Source of the DNA: Actinomycetota bacterium
GTDB taxonomy: Bacteria > Actinomycetota > Humimicrobiia > Humimicrobiales > Humimicrobiaceae
Reading direction: 5' to 3'
Assembly (NCBI GenBank): GCA_018399435.1
Contig: JAGYOJ010000003.1
Location: 1 to 25,512, forward strand
Length of the DNA stretch: 25,512 nucleotides
The notes beneath the pieces were generated by a model. That model made no database searches, was not told where the DNA came from, and worked only from the letters and a program-made list of their open reading frames with translations. A program made the translations under genes and the position numbers. Of the stretch, positions 1 to 7,010 are shown piece by piece (the first letter of the stretch is position 1; every line of letters begins with the position of its first letter).

Positions 1-350
1 TGATGTCAGAAGCCACTGTAAAGGTTCACATTGAAGGAAATAGGATAATTGAAACTGCAGAGGGCAATGGTCCGGTAAATGCTCTTGACAAAGCTCTTAG
101 GAAGGCTATTGGAAGCTGCTATCCTGAACTTGATAGGATAGAATTGTCAGATTTCAAGGTTAGGGTATTAAATCAGAAAAAGGGAACTGCTGCAGTAGTT
201 AGAGTGCTAATAGAATCTACAGATGGAGAAAAGAGCTGGGGCACTATTGGTGTATCTAATAATATAATAGAAGCAAGCTGGGAAGCTTTAGAAGATAGTA
301 TCATTTATGGTCTTATGCATATAGAAAATTCTAAGAAGAAAAACTCCTAG
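1..350 (+). CDS. cimA: Citramalate synthase, C-terminal allosteric domain (partial, 5' end outside window)
   Basis: Only the last ~115 residues are visible and the frame is open to the left edge, so the ATG at position 3 is internal, not a start. The fragment is the LeuA-type C-terminal dimer/regulatory domain: G-N-G-P-V-N-A-L-D is followed by the Y-P-E-L, K-V-R-V-L and R-V-L-I-E-S blocks, then W-G-T-I-G-V-S-x-N-I-I-E-A-S. The preceding S-E-A-T-V-K-V wording matches citramalate synthase (pyruvate + acetyl-CoA to citramalate) better than 2-isopropylmalate synthase, but without the catalytic TIM barrel LeuA cannot be fully excluded. In CimA/LeuA this domain binds the feedback inhibitor (isoleucine or leucine). 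The gene lies 127 bases upstream of ilvD, which acts later in isoleucine synthesis and supports the CimA reading. Confidence 0.82.
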   Translation, partial: MSEATVKVHIEGNRIIETAEGNGPVNALDKALRKAIGSCYPELDRIELSDFKVRVLNQKKGTAAVVRVLIESTDGEKSWGTIGVSNNIIEASWEALEDSIIYGLMHIENSKKKNS

Positions 351-467
351 AAAATCAACAGCAATCATATTGTAGGTATTAATATTTTCTATGGTTAATG
401 CTTATTTAATTATTTATTTAACCTGGCATTTCTCTTATGATGGCTATAGTAATTGCTATGAGTTAGC

Positions 468-473
468 AGGAGG
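468..473 (+). promoter_or_regulatory. Shine-Dalgarno AGGAGG that fixes the ilvD start
   Basis: A perfect AGGAGG lies 4 bases before ATG 478. It rules out the in-frame upstream ATG at 391, whose extra 29 residues have no counterpart in IlvD. Confidence 0.85.
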
Positions 474-477
474 AAAA

Positions 478-2163
478 ATGTTTTGGCGGAGTAAAGATAT
501 ATTAAAAAGGCCGGAGAATTCAATCAAAAGGTCTCTTTTTAAATCTATGGGGTTTTCAGATGAGGATTTATCCAAGCCAATTATTGCTATAGCTAATTCG
601 TATAATAATATATGTACAGGCCATTTTGGGTTGAACGCGGTTGCAGAAAAAGTAAAAGAAGGAATAAGGGCAGCAGGAGGCACGCCTGTAGAATTTGGAA
701 CCATTGCTGCTTGTGATGGAATTGCAGAAGCTCTATTGGCATGCGCTATATATTGCCAACCAGGGAGATTGTAGCTTCAAGTATAGAATTAATGGTAGAG
801 GCACATCATCTAGACGGCTTAGTATTGCTGGGGTCTTGCGATAAAATAGTTCCGGGGATGCTTATGGCAGCTGCAAGATTAGATATACCTTCAATACTGG
901 TTAATAGCGGGCCAATGATGCTAGGGATAATAGAAAAAGATAATCCTTACGGTGGAAATGAAATTGACGGCTCTGCACTAGTAATGTATTCTGAGAAATT
1001 AAAGCAAAACAAGATAACAGAAGAAGAATTTATAGAATTAGAAAATAATGCACAGCCAACCCATGGTTCATGCTCAATGATCGGCACTGCAAATACGATG
1101 TGCTGTATATCTGAGGCAATAGGCTTATCGCTTCCAGGAAGTGCTATGGTGCCTGCGGTTGATCCAAGAAGATTGCAAATTGCTATTTATAGCGGCCAAA
1201 GGATAATGGAACTTGTAAAAAAAGGAATTACTTTTAGAAAAATCATAAATAAAAAATCTATTAAAAATGCAATCATACTTAATTCGGCTATTGGTGGTTC
1301 AACTAACTCAGTTCTCCATTTATTGGCAATTGCTAAAGAAGCTGGTATTGATTTGGATTTAAAAGAGTTTTCTAAAATTAGCGAATCTGTCCCATATATA
1401 GCTAAGATGATTCCCCATGGAAAATATAGTGTTATTGAATTTTATAAAGATGGGGGTGTGCCTGCAGTAATGAACCAGTTAAAAGATTTTCTTAATTTAG
1501 ATGCGCTTACAGTTTCCGGTAAAAAGTTATTGGAAAATATTAAGGATGCAGAAATTAAAACTGGTAAAGTAATCACCACTGCAAGCAAGCCTTATAGAAT
1601 TGGCGGAGGCATTAAAGCATTAGAAGGAAATATTGCTCCGGATGGGGCCATAACTAGACCAGCGGCAATAGATTCCTCACAACTTTATTTTAAAGGCAAA
1701 GCAAAGGTATTTGATAGCGAAGCTGAGGCAAATGCTGCGATTGAATCAGGGAAAATAGTGTCAGGAGATGTTGTAGTTATAAAATATGAAGGCCCTAAAG
1801 GAGGTCCGGGCATGCCGGAAATGTGGAAACCTTTAAAATTAATTGATGGTCTCGGTTTGGGAAAAGAAGTAGCTTTAATTACAGATGGCAGATTTTCTGG
1901 CTCTAATAATGGATGTTTTGTCGGCCATATTTCTCCCGGAGGCAATTGAAGGCAGCCCATTTTCTATAATCCATGATGGTGATGAAATAATAATAGATAT
2001 TAAAAATGGGAAGGTTGAGGCTAGCTTGACTAATGAACAAATAGAAAAAAGGCAAAAAAAATGGAAAGCTCCAGAACCTAAGACAACCAAAGGTTATTTA
2101 GGTTTTTACTCTAAAGTAGTATCATCAGCATCAAAAGGGGCCATAATAGACTATAAATGTTAA
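478..2163 (+). pseudogene. ilvD: Dihydroxyacid dehydratase broken by two compensating 1-nt frameshifts
   Basis: IlvD dehydrates 2,3-dihydroxy-3-methylvalerate/isovalerate in isoleucine and valine synthesis using an Fe-S cluster. The start is ATG 478, set by AGGAGG at 468-473. The protein is spread over three pieces. Piece 1 (frame of 478) runs to C-D-G-I-A near 725; piece 2 is in the -1 frame from about 730 to 1937; piece 3 returns to the first frame to the stop at 2161-2163. One missing base near 730 (adding a G would read E-G-S-I-G before M-R-Y-I-L-P) and one extra G at 1938/1939 (removing it would read S-P-E-A-I-E-G) restore a protein of about 561 residues, the normal family length. The C-D-K and G-S-C-S cysteines and the G-P-x-G-G-P-G-M-P-E-M block are intact, and no stop interrupts the ~400 codons of piece 2. 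Either a very young pseudogene or, at least as likely, two indel errors in the assembly. Confidence 0.88.
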
Positions 2164-2166
2164 AAA

Positions 2167-2206
2167 GTTATTAAAAAGAATCAAAAATTATTAAAAAAAC
2201 TCAAAA
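2167..2206 (+). repeat. Two 20-bp imperfect tandem repeats (17/20 identical)
   Basis: Two adjacent 20-base units (2167-2186 and 2187-2206) share the form TTATTAAAAA..TCAAAA and differ at three positions; a degraded third unit may follow from 2207. They sit between the ilvD stop and the hppA leader. The tract is very AT-rich, so chance similarity is possible. A TTGATA at 2211 with TATAAA 15 bases further on might be the hppA promoter, but the spacing is short. Confidence 0.4.
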
Positions 2207-2274
2207 TTTATTGATAATTAAAACAGTTTCTTATAAAATTGTTGAAGTTCAGAGTTACTTTTTCAATTAAGTGC

Positions 2275-2280
2275 AGGAGG
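2275..2280 (+). promoter_or_regulatory. Shine-Dalgarno AGGAGG that places hppA at TTG 2286
   Basis: AGGAGG is followed after 5 bases by TTG 2286. The earlier in-frame GTG at 2271 overlaps this Shine-Dalgarno sequence and so cannot be served by it; TTG is the better start. Confidence 0.75.
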
Positions 2281-2285
2281 TTATT

Positions 2286-4406
2286 TTGTTATTTTTAAGA
2301 ATTTTGCCTTTCCTTGGATCTTTTGTGTCCTTAATTATGGCTATAGTTTTTATTTTTTTAGTTAGGAAACAAAGCAGGGGTACCGAAAAAATGAAGGAGA
2401 TTTCAAATGCTATATTTATTGGAAGCAGGGCTTATCTTAATCAACAATTAAAAGTAATATCTATCTTTTTTGTGGTTTTGACTGCATTATTAGGAGTTAT
2501 GATAAAATTTAATTATCTTGATTTGCTCTCTATTCCAGCATTTGCCACTGGTATGGGATTTAGCCTTTTAATAGGATATACAGGAATGTGGCTTTCAACT
2601 ACTGCCAATTCAAGAGTTACTCAAGCAGCTAAAGAAAAAGGCCTAGGGCCAGCAATGAATATAGCTTTTACTGCTGCTTCTGCTTCAGGACTTTTACTAG
2701 CCACAGTAGTACTTTTTTTTACTTCTTCATGGTTTAATATTCTTTACTGGTGGTATGGAAGATTTGGCACCACCCAGGTTGTAATACTTGATAATGTAGT
2801 AAATATTTTAATAACATTTACTATAGGGGCAAGCTTTACTGCATTTTTTATGAGAACTGGTGGTGGAATTTTTACAAAAGCAGCAGATATGGGGGCAGAC
2901 TATGTTGGAAAAGTTGAGTCAGGTTTAAAAGAAGATGATTACAGGAATCCCGCAACTATAGCAGATAATGTAGGGGATAATGTAGGAGATGTGGGAGGCA
3001 TGAAAGCAGATGCTCTAGAGTCTTGGCTAGGGTCTATAGTAGCTGCAGAGTTTTTAGGTTTTTTAGCTTTTAGAAACTCGCCCCTTATTTTAGAAAGCAT
3101 TATACTTCCAATGATAATTGCTACTGGAGGTACAATTGCTTCCATAATAGCCATTTTTATCATCAAGTCTGTTGTGAGCAGATACAAGGAAGATACAACA
3201 GTAAAAATGCTTACAGGCACAACATTGTCGGGAATGTTAACGACTGTGATTATTTTAAGCATAGTTTCTTATTTTAGTGTTAAATATGTGGTTGGCACAG
3301 GATATAATTTCTTATTTTACTCATCACTTGCCGGACTTGTGGCGGGTTTTTTAATTGGCCTTTTTACTCTTCTGTATACTGATTCTGCATATAAGCCAAC
3401 TAGGAGAATAGCAGAAAGCGCAAAATCAGGGCCGGCTACTTTAGTAGTGAATGGTTTGGCTTACGGGATGGAAAGCACTATCTTGCCTGCTTTAACAGTA
3501 ATGTCAGCCGTTCTTTTTAGCTTTTTTGTTTCTGGAGGTTTAGGCAATTACCAGATGGGTTTATTTGGTGTATCAATTGCTGCGGTTGCGATGCTCTCCA
3601 CCTCTCCTTTTATAGTAGCAATTGATGTTTATGGGCCTATAGCAGACAATGCAGGAGGCATATCTGAAATGTCAGAATTGCCGCCTGAGGTCAGAAAAAC
3701 TACTGATAAGCTTGATGCAGTTGGAAATACTACAGCTGCTATAGGAAAAGGGCTGCTTATTGGAAGTGCGGCAATAACCGCTCTTGCACTCGGCCATGCT
3801 TATTTTTCAAAAATTGAATTATTGAATGTAGATATAGTTTTAGATTTTATAAAAGACCCTAAGATACTTGTAGGCTTGTTTATGGGCGTAATCATGCCAT
3901 TTCTCTTTACTTCATTGCTTATCGGGGCAGTAAGCCGTGCAGCAAATAAAGTAGTCATTGAAGCCAGGGAACAAATAAAGAGCATTCTAGGAAATAAAGG
4001 GAAAGGTGACCCTAAAAAATTTATTACTATTATAACTAAGGATGCCCAGAAAGGAATAATAGTACCTGGAATATTAATTTTTGCTATTCCCATAGTAGTA
4101 GGGATATTATTAGGCCCTGGCGCTGTTATAGCCCTTATAATAGGTACGCTTCTATCAGGTTTTGCACAAGCGATTTTTATGTCTAATGCAGGCGGGGCAA
4201 TGGATAATGCTAAGAAAAAGATTGAAGAAGAAGGGAAAAGCGGGACACCTGAACATATGGCTTCTGTAGTAGGAGATACTGTAGGGGACCCCCTAAAAGA
4301 CACAGCAGGCCCTTCAATGAATATATTAATTAAATTAATTAGCGTTGTATCAATCCAAACTGCAGTTTTAGTTGTAGATTTATCTGGCAAGCTATTTCAC
4401 TTCTAG
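2286..4406 (+). CDS. hppA: Membrane-bound K+-dependent pyrophosphatase (Na+ or H+ pump)
   Basis: An integral-membrane pump (706 residues from TTG 2286) that couples pyrophosphate hydrolysis to cation export. Visible family signatures are G-G-G-I-F-T-K-A-A-D-M-G-A-D followed by the acidic pyrophosphate/Mg site N-P-A-T-I-A-D-N-V-G-D-N-V-G-D near residues 218-232, and the C-terminal V-V-G-D-T-V-G-D-P-L-K-D-T block. There are many long hydrophobic segments, the first at the extreme N-terminus. The ion-site strip reads G-N-T-T-A-A-I-G-K-G (480-489): Ala484 and Gly487 are the K+-dependent pattern, where K+-independent enzymes have Lys and Thr. The gate Glu is in A-D-A-L-E-S-W (E245), the position used by Na+-pumping enzymes, so Na+ transport is plausible but inferred. 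G-G-A-M-D-N-A-K-K has Met where Trp is usual. It looks monocistronic, with a hairpin just downstream. Confidence 0.96.
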   Translation: MLFLRILPFLGSFVSLIMAIVFIFLVRKQSRGTEKMKEISNAIFIGSRAYLNQQLKVISIFFVVLTALLGVMIKFNYLDLLSIPAFATGMGFSLLIGYTGMWLSTTANSRVTQAAKEKGLGPAMNIAFTAASASGLLLATVVLFFTSSWFNILYWWYGRFGTTQVVILDNVVNILITFTIGASFTAFFMRTGGGIFTKAADMGADYVGKVESGLKEDDYRNPATIADNVGDNVGDVGGMKADALESWLGSIVAAEFLGFLAFRNSPLILESIILPMIIATGGTIASIIAIFIIKSVVSRYKEDTTVKMLTGTTLSGMLTTVIILSIVSYFSVKYVVGTGYNFLFYSSLAGLVAGFLIGLFTLLYTDSAYKPTRRIAESAKSGPATLVVNGLAYGMESTILPALTVMSAVLFSFFVSGGLGNYQMGLFGVSIAAVAMLSTSPFIVAIDVYGPIADNAGGISEMSELPPEVRKTTDKLDAVGNTTAAIGKGLLIGSAAITALALGHAYFSKIELLNVDIVLDFIKDPKILVGLFMGVIMPFLFTSLLIGAVSRAANKVVIEAREQIKSILGNKGKGDPKKFITIITKDAQKGIIVPGILIFAIPIVVGILLGPGAVIALIIGTLLSGFAQAIFMSNAGGAMDNAKKKIEEEGKSGTPEHMASVVGDTVGDPLKDTAGPSMNILIKLISVVSIQTAVLVVDLSGKLFHF

Positions 4407-4428
4407 TAAAAATTTTTATATTAAACAG

Positions 4429-4464
4429 AGCGTATATGTGTTATAAATATAATACATATACGCT
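4429..4464. terminator. 16-bp hairpin between hppA and larB (terminator or operator)
   Basis: Arms 4429-4439 (AGCGTATATGT) and 4454-4464 are perfect reverse complements. The stem extends inward through a G-U pair to 16 bp with a 4-base loop (4445-4448). It starts 22 bases after the hppA stop, fitting a terminator, but no clean T-run follows. The right arm also contains TATAAT (4448-4453), a possible larB -10, so an operator role is the alternative. Confidence 0.55.
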
Positions 4465-4485
4465 TTAATATTTACATAAGTAAAA

Positions 4486-5259
4486 ATGAATAAAGAAATT
4501 AATAATATAATAAATAATCTATTAGAATCTTTTAAAGCGGGCAATCTTAGCAAGGAAGATGCACTATCGCAGATTAAAGATATTTATTTTGAGGATATTG
4601 GATATGCAAAAATAGACCACCACAGGGCAATTAGAAGGAATTTTCCCGAAGTAATTTTTGGGCAGAATAAAACAGATGGGCAAATTATAGAAATTGCTGA
4701 AAAAATATTAAATTACTCAAAGCTTTTACTTATAACCAGGACAAGCAAAAAAGTTTTTAACATGCTAAAAAAGAAGAAAAAAGAACTAGCATTTAATAAA
4801 GATGCAAATATTATATATACGCCTTTAAAAATAAAGAAAGATAAATTAATAAAGGGAATTACTGTAATATGTGCGGGTACTTCTGATATAGCGGTGGCTG
4901 AAGAGGCGGTAACTGTTGCTTATCTAATGGGAAATGATGTAAAAAAAATATATGATGTTGGCGTTTCTGGCATACATAGGCTTTTAAGCTTCAAGGACAC
5001 TTTTAAAAAATCAAATGTTATAATAACTGTTGCAGGAATGGAAGGAGCGCTGCCTAGCGTGGTTAGTGCAATGGTTTCCTGTCCTGTGATAGGAGTTCCT
5101 ACAAGTATAGGATATGGTGCTAGCTTTGGAGGGGTTTCTGCACTTTTAACTATGTTAAATTCTTGCAGCCCCGGGATAACTGTTGTAAATATTGATAATG
5201 GGTTTGGCGCAGGTTATACTGCCGGAGTTATTAATTTAAAGATTTATGGCAAAAATTAG
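4486..5259 (+). CDS. larB: Nickel-pincer cofactor biosynthesis protein LarB (NaAD carboxylase/hydrolase)
   Basis: LarB carboxylates the pyridinium ring of nicotinic acid adenine dinucleotide and hydrolyses the product, the first step towards the nickel-pincer nucleotide of lactate racemase and related enzymes. The 257-residue protein has the expected layout: a helical N-terminus with Y-A-K-I-D-H-H-R and R-N-F-P-E-V-I-F-G (residues 40-59), then a PurE-like domain with C-A-G-T-S-D-I-A-V-A-E-E-A, G-V-S-G-I-H-R and G-Y-G-A-S-F-G-G. Cys227 in N-S-C-S-P-G is the position of the family's catalytic cysteine that forms an adduct with the substrate. No clear Shine-Dalgarno precedes ATG 4486. The gene stands alone: larC, larE, larA and a nickel transporter are not in this window. 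The older label, PurE-related NCAIR mutase, fits the fold but not the D-H-H-R region. Confidence 0.9.
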   Translation: MNKEINNIINNLLESFKAGNLSKEDALSQIKDIYFEDIGYAKIDHHRAIRRNFPEVIFGQNKTDGQIIEIAEKILNYSKLLLITRTSKKVFNMLKKKKKELAFNKDANIIYTPLKIKKDKLIKGITVICAGTSDIAVAEEAVTVAYLMGNDVKKIYDVGVSGIHRLLSFKDTFKKSNVIITVAGMEGALPSVVSAMVSCPVIGVPTSIGYGASFGGVSALLTMLNSCSPGITVVNIDNGFGAGYTAGVINLKIYGKN

Positions 5260-5266
5260 TTATCCT

Positions 5267-5295
5267 TTGTCTGAATTATTAACTTATATTATAAT
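5267..5295 (+). promoter_or_regulatory. Sigma-70-type promoter for the pilB-dnaE unit
   Basis: TTGTCT (5267-5272), a 17-base spacer and a perfect TATAAT (5290-5295). The expected start near 5302 leaves a ~36-base leader with AGAGG before TTG 5338. It is the only good promoter before the four-gene unit ending at 13215. Confidence 0.6.
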
Positions 5296-5337
5296 TAAAA
5301 ATATTACTATTTCTATTGTTAAAAGAGGTAAATTTAT

Positions 5338-7005
5338 TTGGATAGAGAAAGATTAGGAGAAATCTTATTAAAAAAAGACCTTATTACACAAGATCAGTTA
5401 AATAAGGCGCTTAACTTGCAAAGAAGCTCAGGAGATAAGTTAGGTAAAATTTTAATAGACCAAAATTATATCAATCCCGAGGAACTGGTAGAAGTTCTCT
5501 CTTACCAGAGAGGCTTTGACTCAATAGATTTATCAAAAATTCAGGAGAGAATTGATCCAAATGCTGTAAACTTAATTCCAAGGGAATTTGCACAAAAAAG
5601 AAATATTTTCCCTTTTAAGCTTGAAGACAACAACCTTTTTGTAGCAATGTTTGATCCTTTAGATATAAATTTAATTGATGAAGTCAGGCTAATTACTGGA
5701 TATAATGTTAAGTCCTTTATTACTACTGTAAGCAGCATCAACAATGCCATAAAGCGTTATATGACAGATGATTATAGCTTGCAGGAGATAAGGGAAATAA
5801 TTGATGACCAGGACTTTATAATAACTGAAAAATTTGAAGACGAGGTTGTAGAGGAAAACCCATTAGTAAAGCTTGCAAATAGAATAATACTTAAAGCTGT
5901 ATCAATGGGGGCCAGCGATATACATATTGAGCCACAGGAAAAAAATTGCGCAATTAGATTTAGAATAGATGGTGTAATGCAAAAAATTAAGGATGTCCCT
6001 AAGTCTGTCCAAAGGCTTTTGATATCCAGGTATAAGATTATGGGGGGAATGGATATAACAGAAAGCAGGTTATCCCAGGATGGCAGGAGCTCTTTTAATT
6101 ACCAGAATAACAATATTGATCTAAGGCTAGCCTCTATCCCTACAGTTTATGGCGAAAACATAACAATCAGGCTTTTAAATGTTAGCGAGAATTTATTTAG
6201 AATAAAAAATTTAGGCATTAAAAAAGACGATGAAGATAAATACAAAAAGATGATTTCCCAGCCTAATGGCTCTATAGTTATTACTGGTCCCACCGGCTCT
6301 GGTAAAACTACAACTTTGTATGCAAGCCTTAATTATATATCCAGTCCGGATAAAAAAATATTTACTATAGAAGACCCTGTTGAATACAGGTTTAATTCAA
6401 TTATGCAGGTGCAGGTTAACCCCAAGGTAGGAATGGATTTTTCCAGGGGTCTGAGGGCAATGCTTAGAAGTGACCCTGATATTATTATGGTAGGAGAAAT
6501 AAGGGATTTAGAAACTGCCCGTATTGTTATGCAAGCTTCGATTACGGGGCATTTAGTTCTAACCACCTTGCATACCAATGATGCGCCCTCTACTTTAGCC
6601 AGGCTTATGCAAATGGGTGCAGAATCTTATATGATTTCATCAGCTGTTAGCTGCATTGTTGCCCAAAGGTTAATTAGGGTATTATGCCCGCATTGTAAAA
6701 AAGAAACGGATATTAATAATTATGCTTTAGAAGATGAAATAAAACCTATATTAGAAGGTAAAAAAATCTATAAAAGTGTTGGCTGCAGCCAGTGCAATAG
6801 CTTGGGCTACAGTGGAAGAACTGGCATATTTTCAGTACTTGTTGTTTCAAAAAAGATTAGAAACATGCTTCTTAAGGAAAAAAGCTCAGACGAGATTGCA
6901 GAGGTTGCAAAACAAGAAGGAATGAAAACCCTCCTCCAGAGAGCAGCAGAAAAAGTTGCTGAAGGAATTACATCATTAGAAGAAATGTATAGAGTAGTGT
7001 ATTAA
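5338..7005 (+). CDS. pilB: PilB/GspE-type assembly ATPase with MshEN-like N-terminus
   Basis: A cytoplasmic hexameric ATPase that powers type IV pilus or type II secretion assembly; 555 residues, TTG start preceded by AGAGG. The N-terminal ~140 residues are an MshEN/T2SSE-N region with two repeats, R-L-G-E-I-L at 5 and K-L-G-K-I-L at 34, each followed by an L-x-x-x-L-x-x-Q helix. This is the domain type that binds c-di-GMP in MshE, though Asp replaces a conserved Gly in the first repeat. The ATPase part has Walker A G-P-T-G-S-G-K-T-T (317-325), the I-E-D-P-V-E Asp box (344-349), Walker B D-I-I-M-V-G-E-I-R-D (381-390) and the His box G-H-L-V-L-T-T-L-H-T (404-413). C450/C453 and C483/C486 form the zinc-binding tetracysteine typical of PilB/GspE. 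No pilin, PilC, PilT or secretin gene is nearby, so pilus versus secretion cannot be decided. dnaE begins 5 bases later. Confidence 0.92.
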   Translation: MDRERLGEILLKKDLITQDQLNKALNLQRSSGDKLGKILIDQNYINPEELVEVLSYQRGFDSIDLSKIQERIDPNAVNLIPREFAQKRNIFPFKLEDNNLFVAMFDPLDINLIDEVRLITGYNVKSFITTVSSINNAIKRYMTDDYSLQEIREIIDDQDFIITEKFEDEVVEENPLVKLANRIILKAVSMGASDIHIEPQEKNCAIRFRIDGVMQKIKDVPKSVQRLLISRYKIMGGMDITESRLSQDGRSSFNYQNNNIDLRLASIPTVYGENITIRLLNVSENLFRIKNLGIKKDDEDKYKKMISQPNGSIVITGPTGSGKTTTLYASLNYISSPDKKIFTIEDPVEYRFNSIMQVQVNPKVGMDFSRGLRAMLRSDPDIIMVGEIRDLETARIVMQASITGHLVLTTLHTNDAPSTLARLMQMGAESYMISSAVSCIVAQRLIRVLCPHCKKETDINNYALEDEIKPILEGKKIYKSVGCSQCNSLGYSGRTGIFSVLVVSKKIRNMLLKEKSSDEIAEVAKQEGMKTLLQRAAEKVAEGITSLEEMYRVVY

Positions 7006-7010
7006 TTATT

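Noticed and set aside
391..477. In-frame ATG at 391 as the ilvD start
   Set aside because: The extra residues do not resemble IlvD, and AGGAGG sits perfectly before ATG 478.
725..1945. Programmed ribosomal frameshifting in ilvD (CCC-GGA looks slippery at 1935-1940)
   Set aside because: Two opposite shifts would be needed in one gene, the first site has no slippery heptamer, and no stimulatory structure is evident; indels are simpler.
2161..2240. CRISPR-like array in the AT-rich repeats
   Set aside because: Only two 20-bp AT-rich units with no spacers; no cas genes.
3800..4390. 196-residue open frame on the - strand inside hppA
   Set aside because: It mirrors a strongly conserved pyrophosphatase coding region; no start signal or recognisable domain.
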